Part shown: positions 17,197 through 26,104 of the stretch, piece by piece
How positions within the stretch are numbered: the first letter of the stretch is position 1
Layout of the letters: each line of letters opens with the position of its first letter
Assembly (NCBI RefSeq): GCF_011039175.1
Contig: NZ_JAAKEN010000001.1
Coordinates: 248,001-312,000, forward strand
Direction of reading: 5' to 3'
Length of the DNA stretch: 64,000 bases
DNA from: Slackia sp. ZJ119
GTDB taxonomy: Bacteria > Actinomycetota > Coriobacteriia > Coriobacteriales > Eggerthellaceae
Made by a program: the position numbers and the translations under genes
Notes under the pieces: model-generated
What the model saw: only the letters and a program-made list of their open reading frames with translations
The model's database searches: none
Told to the model about the DNA's origin: nothing

Positions 17197-18015
17197 CTAC
17201 CGCACGGCTTCTACCATCGCCTTCGCGTACGCTCCGAGCGTGTTGGCGGCCTGGGCGGGGCTGGCGGCTTCGGCTGCCTGCGCGACGATGGCCGACCCCA
17301 CGATCACGCCGTCGGCTTTTGCTGCCATGGTGCGGGCCTGGTCAGGCGTGGAAATGCCGAACCCGATGGCTATGGGCACGTCGGTGGCCTCGCGGATCTG
17401 TGCGACGATGGCGTCGAGGTCGGTTGCGAACGTGTCGCGCATGCCGGTGGTGCCCAGGGAGCTGACCAGGTAGACGAAGCCTTCCGCTTCGCGTGCGATG
17501 GCCTGGATGCGACCGGCGGACGTGGGCGCCACGAGCGAGATGAACGCCAGGTCGTGCTGGGCGCACACGCTTGCGAACTCGTCTTTTTCCTCCAGGGGCA
17601 CTTCTGGCAGGATGAGGCCGTCCACGCCGACCTCGACCATGCGCTGGCAGAAGCGCTCAATGCCATAGTGGAACACCACGTTGGCGTAGGTCATGAACAC
17701 GAACGGCGTCGTGACGGGTGCCGCGGCGAAGGTGCCGTCGGCGCCGGGGCGTCCGGCGCGCAAATCGCGCACTAGGTCGAACACCGTGTCGGTGGTGGTG
17801 CCGCCGGCCAGCGCCCGCACGTTGGCGTTCTGGATGACCGGCCCTTCGGCGGTGGGATCTGAAAACGGGATGCCCAGCTCGATAATGGCCGCGCCTGCTT
17901 CGGCCAGCGCGCGCACGACGGCGGCCGTCGTTTCGATGTTGGGATCGCCGCAGGTCACGAACGGGATAAACGCCTTGCCGCCCGCGAAGGCGCGCGTGAT
18001 GTCGGTCTTACTCAT
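17197..18015 (-). CDS. trpA: Tryptophan synthase alpha subunit
   Basis: This encodes 272 residues, the usual size. It cleaves indole-3-glycerol phosphate to indole and glyceraldehyde-3-phosphate and passes indole to TrpB. The catalytic Glu in [17 protein letters not shown] is present, as is the second acidic residue in the ILPEVPLEE segment (replacing the more common DLP), and the phosphate loop GFGIST follows. Its ATG lies inside the 3' end of trpB (8-base overlap), so it is translationally coupled. It is the last gene of the trp operon. Confidence 0.97.
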   Translation of the reverse strand: MSKTDITRAFAGGKAFIPFVTCGDPNIETTAAVVRALAEAGAAIIELGIPFSDPTAEGPVIQNANVRALAGGTTTDTVFDLVRDLRAGRPGADGTFAAAPVTTPFVFMTYANVVFHYGIERFCQRMVEVGVDGLILPEVPLEEKDEFASVCAQHDLAFISLVAPTSAGRIQAIAREAEGFVYLVSSLGTTGMRDTFATDLDAIVAQIREATDVPIAIGFGISTPDQARTMAAKADGVIVGSAIVAQAAEAASPAQAANTLGAYAKAMVEAVR

Positions 18016-19198
18016 GAAGGTCCTCCCCCCGGTAGCGGGCGATGGCCGCCACGTCTTTGTCGCCGCGCCCCGAAAGCGTGACGACCACGATGTCGCTCTT
18101 GTCCATGTCCGGCACGATCTTCATCGCGTGCGCCAGCGCGTGCGAGCTTTCGATGGCCGGAATGATGCCTTCCGTGCGGCTGAGGTATTCGAAGGCGTCG
18201 ACGGCCTCGTCGTCGGTGACCGGCACGTACTCCGCCCGCCCGATGTCGTGCAGCCAGGCGTGCTCGGGGCCGACGCCGGGGTAGTCCAGCCCCGCCGAAA
18301 TGGAGTATACCGGCGAGATCTGGCCGTATTCGTCCTGGCAGAAGTAGCTTTTCATGCCGTGGAAGATGCCGAGCGAGCCGGTGTTGACCGTTGCCGCCGT
18401 CTCGAGCGTGTCGATGCCGCGCCCGGCCGCCTCGCACCCGATGAGCCGCACGTCTTCATCGTCGATGAAGTGGTAGAACGTGCCGATGGCGTTCGATCCG
18501 CCGCCCACGCAGGCAAGCACGGCGTTCGGCAGCCGCCCTTCGCGTTCGAGCATCTGGCTTTTGATCTCCTGCGAAATGACCGCTTGGAAGTCGCGCACGA
18601 TGGTGGGGAAGGGGTGCGGGCCCATGACCGATCCCAGGCAGTAGTGCGTGTCGGCCACGCGGTTGGTCCATTCGCGCATCGTTTCGCTCACGGCGTCTTT
18701 CAGCGTGGCCGTGCCGGAATCGACCGGGTGCACCTTCGCGCCTAAAAGCCGCATGCGGTACACGTTGAGCGCTTGGCGTTCGGTGTCCTTGCGACCCATG
18801 AACACCTCGCATTCCATGTCGAGCAACGCGGCCGCCGTGGCCGTGGCGACGCCGTGCTGGCCGGCTCCCGTTTCAGCGATCAGGCGTTTCTTGCCCATCT
18901 TCTTTGCGAGCAGCGCCTGGCCGAGCACGTTGTTGATCTTGTGGGCGCCCGTGTGGTTGAGATCTTCGCGCTTCAGGTACACCTTCGCGCCGCCCAAATC
19001 GCGCGTCATGCGTTCGGCGAAATACAGCAGCGACGGCCGGCCTGCATAGTTGTTGAGCAGGTCGTGCAGTTCGGCCTGGAACGCCGGATCGCTTTTGTAG
19101 AAGGCGTAGGCCTCGTCAAGTTCGTTGATGGCGTTCATCAGCGTTTCGGGGACATACTGGCCTCCGTGGACGCCGAACCGTCCTTCGGGATTGGTCAT
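18008..19198 (-). CDS. trpB: Tryptophan synthase beta subunit
   Basis: This encodes 396 residues, the usual length. It condenses indole with serine using pyridoxal phosphate. The PLP lysine motif HTGAHKINN, the [10 protein letters not shown] segment and the phosphate-binding GGGSNAIG loop are intact. A gap of about 100 bases separates it from trpC-F, the longest spacer in the operon, but no terminator or clear promoter is seen there. It overlaps trpA. Confidence 0.98.
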   Translation of the reverse strand: MTNPEGRFGVHGGQYVPETLMNAINELDEAYAFYKSDPAFQAELHDLLNNYAGRPSLLYFAERMTRDLGGAKVYLKREDLNHTGAHKINNVLGQALLAKKMGKKRLIAETGAGQHGVATATAAALLDMECEVFMGRKDTERQALNVYRMRLLGAKVHPVDSGTATLKDAVSETMREWTNRVADTHYCLGSVMGPHPFPTIVRDFQAVISQEIKSQMLEREGRLPNAVLACVGGGSNAIGTFYHFIDDEDVRLIGCEAAGRGIDTLETAATVNTGSLGIFHGMKSYFCQDEYGQISPVYSISAGLDYPGVGPEHAWLHDIGRAEYVPVTDDEAVDAFEYLSRTEGIIPAIESSHALAHAMKIVPDMDKSDIVVVTLSGRGDKDVAAIARYRGEDLHE

Positions 19199-19297
19199 GG
19201 GTTGTGCCTTTCTTGGAGTGCGCCGGCCGGCGAGGCGGCGGGCAGCGAGGCGGGTTGCCAGGTGCGCGTGCCGCCCCTCCGGTCGGCGAAGGTAATG

Positions 19298-21118
19298 CTA
19301 GTAGGGCCGCCTGGCCAGGTCTTTGAAGCGGAGCATGGCGTCGCGATCCTTGACGGGACGGCCGTGCGGGCCGGGCTCGGCCGCTTCCACGCCGGTGCTC
19401 GCGTCCACCAAAACGGGGTGGGCGGCGGCCATGGCGTCGGCGATGTTGTCGGGGGTGAGGCCGCCGGCAAGGCCGAAGGGGCGCTCGACGTCGGCGAGCA
19501 GGCTCCAGTCGAAGGTTTCGCCTGAGCCCGCGCCTGCGTCGAACAGCACGAAGTCGGCCGGCGATTGTTCGCCGCGGCGAACATCTTCAGGTCCTGTGAC
19601 CTGCACCGCTTGCCAAATGACGAGCTCGGAAGGCGCAAGGGCGCGAAGGCGCTTGATGTAGGCGGCGTCTTCGGATCCGTGCAGCTGGGCGATGGAGATG
19701 ATGCCGCACGCCGCGATGAAGGCGATGTCGGCCGGGTCGGCGTCGACGAACACGCCGACCGTGGAAACGTAGTCGCCCAGGCGAAGGCGCAGGGCGTTGG
19801 CCTCGTCGCGCGTCACGCAGCGCTTCGACGTGGGAGCGAAGACGAAGCCGGCGTAGTCGACGCACACCTCGTTGACGCTTTCGGCGTCCTCGTCGCAGGT
19901 GATGCCGCAGAACTTCACGGCCGGGGCCGGATGCGGAACGCGGGCGACGCCTTCGGGCCACCAGGGATCTCCCGCAGGCGGGCCGGCCGGCTCAGGTTCC
20001 GGGGCGGGCTCAGGCTCCGGGGCGGGCGCAGATTCTGCGGCGGGGGCAGAAGCGGGCCCAGGCTCCGGGGCTGAGGCAGGTTCTTCGGCGGGCTTTGGTT
20101 CTGCGGCCGTCGGGGAAGGTGCTATAACCGAATCAGGTTCTGATTCAGGTACCACTTCGTCAGCAGGCTCGGGCGCTTCCGCTCCAGGCACCGCCTCGCC
20201 AGCAGGTGCGCCTGCCGGCATCGGCGCCGGCTCTTCCGCCCCCGGTCCGCCGGTCTCGTCGTCGCCCAGCGCCGCTTCCGCGGCGGCCAGCAGCTCGCCC
20301 AGCGCGGCGCGGCGGTCGCTCGCCCGCATGAGCGCTTCGCCCACCAGCACGGCGTCGGCGCCGATGGCCACCAGCTTCGCCACGTCATCGGGCCCTTTCA
20401 ACCCCGATTCCACGACGAACAGCACGTCTTCGGGCACGAGCGGGCGCAGGCGCGCGGCGCGGTCGAAGTCCACTGAAAAGTCGTCGAGGTTGCGGTTGTT
20501 CACGCCGACGATGCTCGCCCCGGCGGCAAGCGCACGGCCGATCTCTTCCTCGTTGCGCACTTCCACGAGCGCGTCCATGCCCAAAATGCGGGCTCGCTCG
20601 ATGCAAGACGCCAGGACGTCGTCGTCAAGCAGGCTTGTGATGAGCAGCACGGCATAGGCGCCGAGCGCACGGGCCTGGTCGACCATGTACGGGTCGACGA
20701 CGAAGTCCTTTCGCAGCACCGGCACCGCCACCGTGTCGGCGATTTCGAACAGCTGCTCGTCGGATCCTTGGAACCACGTCGGCTCGGTCAGGCACGACAC
20801 GGCCGCCGCCCCGCTGGCCGAGTAGTCCACCGCGATGTCCAAAAACGGGAAGTCCTCGGCGATGACGCCGGCCGACGGGCTCGCCTTCTTCACTTCGCAG
20901 ATGAAGCTCAAGCCCGGGCACGAAAGGTGCTCGTAAAACGGATAGCGAAACGTCGGGGCGCCTTCGGGGTCGACGATGCCGCGCTCGGCGTTTTCTTCCA
21001 GCTCTTCAACGGCGGCTTCCTCGGCGCGGCGGGCCATCTCTTCGGGAGACGTCTCAAGCTTTTGGGCGTTGACGCGCTCTTTGGTTGCGGCGGCAATGGT
21101 TGCAAGAATGTTTTCCAT
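19298..21118 (-). CDS. trpCF: Bifunctional indole-3-glycerol-phosphate synthase / phosphoribosylanthranilate isomerase
   Basis: This encodes 606 residues with ATG 21118. Residues 1-270 are TrpC: the FICEVKKASPSAGVI lysine segment, VLRKDFVVDPYM, VGVNNRNLDDFSVD and a VESGLKGPDD motif. Residues about 400-606 are TrpF: the catalytic Cys in KFCGIT, AQLHGSED, VLFDAGAGSG and FGLAGGLTPDNI. It catalyses steps 3 and 4 of tryptophan synthesis in the order TrpC-TrpF, as in Escherichia coli. Between them residues about 285-395 form a long acidic Pro/Ala/Glu-rich, probably disordered linker; E. coli TrpCF has almost none. The trpD stop lies 8 bases upstream of its ATG. Confidence 0.96.
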   Translation of the reverse strand: MENILATIAAATKERVNAQKLETSPEEMARRAEEAAVEELEENAERGIVDPEGAPTFRYPFYEHLSCPGLSFICEVKKASPSAGVIAEDFPFLDIAVDYSASGAAAVSCLTEPTWFQGSDEQLFEIADTVAVPVLRKDFVVDPYMVDQARALGAYAVLLITSLLDDDVLASCIERARILGMDALVEVRNEEEIGRALAAGASIVGVNNRNLDDFSVDFDRAARLRPLVPEDVLFVVESGLKGPDDVAKLVAIGADAVLVGEALMRASDRRAALGELLAAAEAALGDDETGGPGAEEPAPMPAGAPAGEAVPGAEAPEPADEVVPESEPDSVIAPSPTAAEPKPAEEPASAPEPGPASAPAAESAPAPEPEPAPEPEPAGPPAGDPWWPEGVARVPHPAPAVKFCGITCDEDAESVNEVCVDYAGFVFAPTSKRCVTRDEANALRLRLGDYVSTVGVFVDADPADIAFIAACGIISIAQLHGSEDAAYIKRLRALAPSELVIWQAVQVTGPEDVRRGEQSPADFVLFDAGAGSGETFDWSLLADVERPFGLAGGLTPDNIADAMAAAHPVLVDASTGVEAAEPGPHGRPVKDRDAMLRFKDLARRPY

Positions 21119-21126
21119 AGGGTCGT

Positions 21127-22161
21127 TTACCTTTCTGAAAGCGGCTCGTTGGAGGCTTTGACGTAGGCTTCAAGCTTACGGCTGGCGGCTCCCGAGTCAA
21201 TGAGCGTGCCGGCCAAGCGCACACCATCCACAAACGACGGCGCCGCTCCGGCCACATACAGCCCCGCTCCGGCGTTGAGGCGCACCGTGTCGCGCATGGG
21301 GCCTTGCACGCTGCCGTCCAGAATGCCGCGCAGGATGGCCGCGTTCTCCTGCGCCGTGCCGCCTGCCAGGTCGGCCTTCGTGCAGGGCCGGAACCCGAAA
21401 TCGACCGGGTCGAACGTGCGCGTCTCATGGCTGCCGTCGGAAAACTCGCTGATGAGGGTCGGGCATGCCGTCGACAGCTCGTCAAGCCCCGCTTCGCCGT
21501 ACACGACCATGCCGCGCTTCACGCCCAGGTTCATGAGCACGTGGGTGAGCGGCTCCACGAGCGCGGCGCTGTAGACGCCCAGCACGAAGAAATCGGGGTT
21601 GGCGGGGTTGGTGAGCGGCCCCAAAATGTTGAAGACGGTGCGAATGCCCAGTTCCTTGCGGATGGGGCCGACGTGCTTCATGGCCGTGTGGTAGTCCTGC
21701 GCGAAGAAGAACGTCATGCCCACGTCGTCGAGCATCCGGCACGCCTTCGCGGGGTCCTGATGGATGTTTGCGCCCAGCGCCTCTTGCACGTCGGCCGTGC
21801 CCGACTTGCTCGACGCCGCGCGGTTGCCGTGCTTGGACACCTTCACGCCGCCGGCCGCGATGACGAAGGCCGCCGTGGTGGAGATGTTGAACGTGTTGGC
21901 CTTGTCGCCGCCGGTGCCGACGATCTCAAGCGTGGGCCCGTCGTAGCGAACAGGCGTGGCGAGCGCACGCATGGCCGCTGCGCAGCCGGCTATTTCGTCG
22001 ATGGTTTCGGTGGTGGCGGACTTCGTCGACAGCGCCGACAAGAACGCCGCCGTTTGGATCTGCGACGTTTCGCCGCGCATGACCTCGGTGATGACCTGGT
22101 ACGCCTCGTTGTAGGTGAGGTCTTGCTTGTCGACGAGCTTGAAGATGGCTTCTTTGATCAT
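21127..22161 (-). CDS. trpD: Anthranilate phosphoribosyltransferase
   Basis: This encodes 344 residues, the normal length for the stand-alone enzyme. It joins anthranilate to PRPP to form phosphoribosylanthranilate. The PRPP-binding [14 protein letters not shown] motif, [16 protein letters not shown] and GPLTNPANP are all present. ATG 22161 is preceded by GAAAGGAA. It is not fused to trpG, which lies 45 bases upstream. It is the third gene of the operon. Confidence 0.98.
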   Translation of the reverse strand: MIKEAIFKLVDKQDLTYNEAYQVITEVMRGETSQIQTAAFLSALSTKSATTETIDEIAGCAAAMRALATPVRYDGPTLEIVGTGGDKANTFNISTTAAFVIAAGGVKVSKHGNRAASSKSGTADVQEALGANIHQDPAKACRMLDDVGMTFFFAQDYHTAMKHVGPIRKELGIRTVFNILGPLTNPANPDFFVLGVYSAALVEPLTHVLMNLGVKRGMVVYGEAGLDELSTACPTLISEFSDGSHETRTFDPVDFGFRPCTKADLAGGTAQENAAILRGILDGSVQGPMRDTVRLNAGAGLYVAGAAPSFVDGVRLAGTLIDSGAASRKLEAYVKASNEPLSER

Positions 22162-22206
22162 GATGTTCCTTTCAAGAGGGAAAACGGGCTGGAAAAGGTT
22201 AGGGAA

Positions 22207-22911
22207 TCAATCAGTGTTTCCCCAGGGAAACACTGAAGACGGGGCGGGGCCGCGCGGCGGGGAAGCGGAAGGGGGCGCTTCTGTGGGCGCGGCGGCGTCT
22301 GCCTGGGCCGGCACCGCCTCGTTGCGCGCCGTGCGCCATCGCCGTGCCGCGTCGAGGAAGTTTTCAAGCATGGCGGGCCCTGTCGGCGTGAGGATGGATT
22401 CGGGGTGGAACTGCACGCCGAACACGGGAAGGTCGCGGTGCTCGACGGCCATCACTTCGCCGTCGGGGGTGCGGGCGGTCACGGCAAGGCAGGCGGGAAG
22501 GGTTGCTTCGTCGGCGGCGAGCGAGTGGTAGCGGCCGACGAGAAGAGGCTGTCCAAGGCCGGCGAACAGCACGCTTTCTCCATCGGTGACCAGGGAAGAC
22601 GTTTTGCCGTGCATGAGCGTTTTCGCGTAGCCCACACGCCCGCCGAACGCTTCGACGACGGCTTGGTGGCCCAGGCACACGCCCAAGATCGGCACGTCGC
22701 CGGCCAGCTCGCGCACGACCTGTTCGCAGACGCCGGCGTCGGCCGGACGTCCCGGCCCGGGGGAGAGCACAATGGCTTCGGGCGCCAAGGCGCGGATGCC
22801 GTCCACCGTCACGGCGTCGTTGCGCACGACGGCCACATCGGCGTCGATCGCGCCGATCAGCTGGTAGAGGTTGTAGACGAAGCTGTCGTAGTTGTCTATG
22901 AGCAGGATCAT
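22207..22911 (-). CDS. trpG: Anthranilate synthase glutamine amidotransferase component
   Basis: This encodes 234 residues. It hydrolyses glutamine and passes ammonia to TrpE. The class I amidotransferase triad is visible: nucleophile Cys in GVCLGHQAV, and His-Glu in GVQFHPESI. ATG 22911 overlaps the trpE stop as ATGA, indicating coupled translation at equal levels. The family normally stops near residue 195; here about 35 extra residues rich in Ala, Pro and Ser follow (from about RTARNEAVPAQ), and the final codons lie inside a perfect palindrome. Confidence 0.96.
   Translation of the reverse strand: MILLIDNYDSFVYNLYQLIGAIDADVAVVRNDAVTVDGIRALAPEAIVLSPGPGRPADAGVCEQVVRELAGDVPILGVCLGHQAVVEAFGGRVGYAKTLMHGKTSSLVTDGESVLFAGLGQPLLVGRYHSLAADEATLPACLAVTARTPDGEVMAVEHRDLPVFGVQFHPESILTPTGPAMLENFLDAARRWRTARNEAVPAQADAAAPTEAPPSASPPRGPAPSSVFPWGNTD
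22211..22236. repeat. Perfect 12-bp inverted repeat at the trpG-trpD junction
   Basis: TCAGTGTTTCCC and GGGAAACACTGA flank a 2-base centre and overlap the last codons of trpG. In the transcript it would fold into a stable hairpin just before the trpD ribosome site, so it may modulate or stabilise the mRNA at that junction. Confidence 0.7.
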
Positions 22912-24419
22912 GCGAGTCCTCCTTCGGCGGTCTGCAGGGCGTCCACGACGGCGCGAGCCTTGTTCGCGCATTCTCGCCATTCGTTTTCGGCCACGGAATC
23001 GGCCACGATGCCGGCGCCGGACTGCACGCGCACGACGCCGGCTTTCTGGTAGGCCAGCCGAATGGCGATGCACAAGTCCATGTTGCCGGAAAAATCGAGG
23101 TAGCCCACGGCCCCGCCGTAGATGCCGCGCGGCGATCCTTCCAGCTCTTGGATGATCTGGCAGGCCCGCAGCTTGGGGGCGCCGGACAGCGTGCCCGCCG
23201 GCAGCACGGCGTCTATCGCGTCGAGGGCGTCTTTGTCCGGGTCGATGTCAGACGCGACGGTGGACCCCAGGTGCATGACGCGCGAGAACCGCAGCACGTC
23301 GAGGTAGCGCTTCACCTGCACGCTGCCAAGGATGCTGACGCGCCCCAGGTCGTTGCGCCCCAGATCGACCAGCATATTGTGCTCGGCCAGCTCCTTTTCG
23401 TCGGCCAGCAGGTCCGCTTCGGCGGCTGCGTCTTGATCGGGCGTGGCGCCGCGCGGGCGCGTGCCGGCCAGCGGGTAGGTTTCCAGGCGGCCGTGTTGCA
23501 GCCGCACGAGCGTTTCGGGGGACGCGCCGGCGATTTCGACGTCGTCGGACGTGAAGTAGAACAGGTAGGGCGAGGGGTTTTCGCAGCGCAGCACGCGGTA
23601 CGCGTCGAATAGGCTGCCTTCGGCCGGGGCGGAAAGCGGGTTTGACAGCACGACCTGGAAGATGTCGCCTTCGCGGATGCGGGTCTTGGCCGCCTCGATC
23701 ATGGCGGCGTATTCGGACGCCGAGCAGCGCGGCGCCAGGGGCGAGGCCAGGCGCAGCGGCGGGAAGTCGTGGGCGGGACCACATTTGAGCAAGTGCTCAA
23801 AAACATCGAGACGCGCGTTCGCCGCTTCGTAGCTTGCGCGGACGGCGTCGCTGTCAAAGGGGTCGTCCGCATTGCCGTAAACGCCCGTGACCAGGATGAT
23901 CTTTTGCTTGAAGGAGTCGAAGACGACAACGGAGTCGAACAACATGAGGTCCGCGTCGAGAAAGTCGCCCTCGGCCGCCGTCGTGCGCAGGCGCGGCTCG
24001 GCGTACTTCACGTAGTCGTATGAGAAGTACCCGACCAGCCCGCCGGTGAACGGGGGAAAGTCGGGAAGGTCGGCGCTTTGGTGTTCGGCCAGGATGGCGC
24101 GGATGGCCGAAGCCGGGTGGTCGACGGAAAACGTTTCGACGGCAGGGTCGCCGCCTTCGACGTTGCGGCGCACGCGGACGCGGCCGTCGGTGCAGGTGAT
24201 TTCGAGGTTGGGATTGCAGCCGAGGAAGGTGTAGCGGCCGCGCTGCTCGTTCGCTTCGGCGCTTTCGAGCAAAAAGCAGTGGTGCGACGCCGCGCGCAGG
24301 CGGCGCAGGGCTTCGACGGGGGTGATGAAATCGGCGTACAGTTCGCGCTTGACCGGCACGCGGCGGCAGGTGCCGTGCGCCAGCAGCGCTTCAACGTGCG
24401 CAAGCTGTGGTTCTGTCAT
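22908..24419 (-). CDS. trpE: Anthranilate synthase component I
   Basis: This encodes 503 residues. It converts chorismate to anthranilate with ammonia from TrpG. The N-terminal feedback-site region has the conserved FLLESAE motif, and the C-terminal chorismate-binding domain has SGNMDLCIAIR, LPAGTLSGAPK and DEKELAEHNMLVDLGRNDLGR. ATG 24419 follows an AAAGGA site; the frame is open further upstream but that part overlaps the T-box terminator, so the shorter start is right. It is the first gene of the trp operon, controlled by the T-box leader directly upstream. Confidence 0.97.
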   Translation of the reverse strand: MTEPQLAHVEALLAHGTCRRVPVKRELYADFITPVEALRRLRAASHHCFLLESAEANEQRGRYTFLGCNPNLEITCTDGRVRVRRNVEGGDPAVETFSVDHPASAIRAILAEHQSADLPDFPPFTGGLVGYFSYDYVKYAEPRLRTTAAEGDFLDADLMLFDSVVVFDSFKQKIILVTGVYGNADDPFDSDAVRASYEAANARLDVFEHLLKCGPAHDFPPLRLASPLAPRCSASEYAAMIEAAKTRIREGDIFQVVLSNPLSAPAEGSLFDAYRVLRCENPSPYLFYFTSDDVEIAGASPETLVRLQHGRLETYPLAGTRPRGATPDQDAAAEADLLADEKELAEHNMLVDLGRNDLGRVSILGSVQVKRYLDVLRFSRVMHLGSTVASDIDPDKDALDAIDAVLPAGTLSGAPKLRACQIIQELEGSPRGIYGGAVGYLDFSGNMDLCIAIRLAYQKAGVVRVQSGAGIVADSVAENEWRECANKARAVVDALQTAEGGLA

Positions 24420-24505
24420 GGCGCCGTCCTTTCGTTTCGCGGACGCCGCCTGTGGCTTGGGGCGTCCGCTTCCTTTTTCGTTGCCGGCCGCATTGCTGCG
24501 GCAAC

Positions 24506-24560
24506 GAAAAAGCCCGTCCTTGCGAGGAAGAGGCTTCTTCCTGTCAAGGACGGGCTTTTG
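24506..24560 (-). terminator. T-box-controlled terminator before trpE
   Basis: AAAAGCCCGTCCTTG pairs with CAAGGACGGGCTTTT and is followed by T's on the minus strand; the 5' arm shares bases with the antiterminator. Confidence 0.9.
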
Positions 24561-24796
24561 AAAAGCTCGCGGTGCCACCTTGATTCGCAGTTTGACCTGC
24601 GCACTTAGCGAAGCGCCTTCACGCTTCCGGCAACTGACGTATGCCTGCACGTCGCAGCCTACTTGCCTTGCGTACGGCGTTCGGTGCGCCCTCGGCGGCC
24701 TAAAAAACGAACTGCATGCGACCGGGATTCCACCGCCCCCGGCTCTCTGGACGCGCTTGTTCGTTTCACTTCCGCGTCAACGGTTTATGAACATAG
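24506..24796 (-). promoter_or_regulatory. T-box leader upstream of trpE
   Basis: On the minus strand the leader carries the conserved T-box AAGGTGGCACCGCGAGC (24566-24582). TCAAGG (24578-24583) can pair with CCTTGA (24544-24549) as antiterminator. The competing terminator is a 15-bp GC-rich stem (24507-24521 with 24545-24559) followed by T's. Upstream is a stem-I-like element with an AGAGAGCC/GGTGGAA distal motif, based on an AAACGAAC/GTTCGTTT stem, and a GAAGCG/CGCTTC hairpin in the stem III position. Uncharged tRNA should favour read-through into trpEGDCFBA. The specifier codon is not evident as UGG in the expected internal loop (see findings). Confidence 0.9.
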
Positions 24797-24825
24797 ATTG
24801 TGCGTCGGCGGGTTGTCGGTGTCAA
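24797..24825 (-). promoter_or_regulatory. Probable trp operon promoter
   Basis: On the minus strand a perfect TTGACA (-35, 24820-24825) is followed after 17 bases by CACAAT (-10, 24797-24802), placing the transcript start just ahead of the T-box stem I. Confidence 0.7.
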
Positions 24826-24850
24826 ACGCTTCCATAATTGCTCCACAGGG

Positions 24851-24889
24851 CGCCAGCGCCAGCGCCGCCCGGCAGCGCTGGCGCTGGCG
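24851..24889. repeat. Perfect 15-bp inverted repeat between cydB and trp promoter
   Basis: CGCCAGCGCCAGCGC and GCGCTGGCGCTGGCG flank a 9-base loop. There is no T run on either side. It lies between the cydAB terminator and the trp promoter and may insulate the two units. Confidence 0.7.
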
Positions 24890-24982
24890 TTGCGCGTCTG
24901 CCGGGCGGCGCCCGCTTTGCTGCGCTTGTTGGCAGGCATGGCCGCGCCGCCTGCGCCCTGGTCCTGCCGGCGCCCGGCGCAA

Positions 24983-25013
24983 CAAAAAGGGCCGGCTCCG
25001 AAGAACCGGCCCT
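24983..25013 (-). terminator. cydAB terminator
   Basis: On the minus strand AGGGCCGG pairs with CCGGCCCT and is followed by TTTTTG, about 55 bases after the cydB stop. Confidence 0.85.
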
Positions 25014-25066
25014 GAAGCGGTTGTTGCAGCGGACGTCGGCGGCTTGGCCGTCGGGGGCGGCTGCGG

Positions 25067-26101
25067 CTAGTAGTGCAGCGCCGCCGCGTCGACGCGCCCG
25101 CGATAGGTGCGGTACACGATGACGTGGTAGGCCAGCACAAGCGGCAGCCCCACGCACGTGATGATGGTCATCCACATGAGCGTGTAGTCGCCCGACGCGG
25201 CGTTCATCGCGGTGAGCGAAGGCCCGACGCTGTCGGCGCTGGCGACCACCAGATTGGGGAACATCGAAGCTGCCAGCAGCATGACCAGGAAAAACGCCGA
25301 CGCCGACTGCAGCAGGAACGCGCCTGCGTCCGACGAGTTCTTCACGGAGAACACCAGGGAGGCCACAAGCGTGCCCACCGTCAAAGCAGCGACGATCCAG
25401 CGCACGATCCCCAAGGCGGGGTCCATGGCGGGCTGCACGAAGAAGTGGCCGGCCACCGACACGGCGACGAACAAAAGCAGCGCGGCGATTTGCAGCGGCA
25501 TGCGCAGGCCTGCGACGCGAGCTTGCAGGTCAGAGGGTTTCGGCGCCTTCAGCGCAAGCCAGGTTGCGCCCTGCGCCAGAAACATCGCCAGGCCCAAAAG
25601 GCCGCACAGAAGCGTGAAGGGCGTGATGAGGCCCAAAAGCGGCACGCCGGAGTAGTTGCCGGCCGCATCCATGGGAATGCCGGCGTAAATGTTTCCGACG
25701 GCCACGCCGAGCAGCAGCGCGGGCAGAAGCGACCCTACGAAGAAAAACGCGTTCCACAGCTTGCCCCACGAGGGGTCGGCAGCGGAAAACTCCAAGGAGA
25801 CGGCGCGGACGATCAGGCCGAACAGCACCAGCATGACGGCCAGGTAGAACCCGGAAAACGTGGTGGCGTACGCCGCGGGAAAGGCCGCGAACAGTGCGCC
25901 GCCGGCCGTGAGCAGCCACACTTCGTTGCCGTCCCACACCGGGCCTATGGCCGTTCGCGCGATGGCGCGTTCCTCGTCGTTTTTCGCGACGAAGGGGCTG
26001 AGCACGCCGATTCCCAAGTCAAACCCGTCGAGGATGAAATACCCGCCGATCAGCACAAAGATCAGCAGAAACCACAGTGCTTGAAAAAACGTGATCTCCA
26101 T
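25067..26101 (-). CDS. cydB: Cytochrome bd oxidase subunit II
   Basis: This encodes 344 residues with about eight to nine hydrophobic helices. It is the partner of CydA in the quinol-oxidising, oxygen-reducing bd oxidase of the cytoplasmic membrane, which in anaerobes mainly scavenges oxygen. The family-defining N-terminus (YFILDGFDLGIG followed by GPVWDGNEVWLLTAGGALFAAFP) is intact. It starts 3 bases after the cydA stop, so the two are co-translated; a terminator closes the pair. No cydC or cydD is seen next to it. Confidence 0.96.
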   Translation of the reverse strand: MEITFFQALWFLLIFVLIGGYFILDGFDLGIGVLSPFVAKNDEERAIARTAIGPVWDGNEVWLLTAGGALFAAFPAAYATTFSGFYLAVMLVLFGLIVRAVSLEFSAADPSWGKLWNAFFFVGSLLPALLLGVAVGNIYAGIPMDAAGNYSGVPLLGLITPFTLLCGLLGLAMFLAQGATWLALKAPKPSDLQARVAGLRMPLQIAALLLFVAVSVAGHFFVQPAMDPALGIVRWIVAALTVGTLVASLVFSVKNSSDAGAFLLQSASAFFLVMLLAASMFPNLVVASADSVGPSLTAMNAASGDYTLMWMTIITCVGLPLVLAYHVIVYRTYRGRVDAAALHY

Positions 26102-26104
26102 GGC

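Noticed and set aside
14921-17473. 850-residue plus-strand frame running across hisS and the gap to trpA
   Set aside because: It crosses a terminator, the hisS promoter region and repeats; composition is shadow-like.
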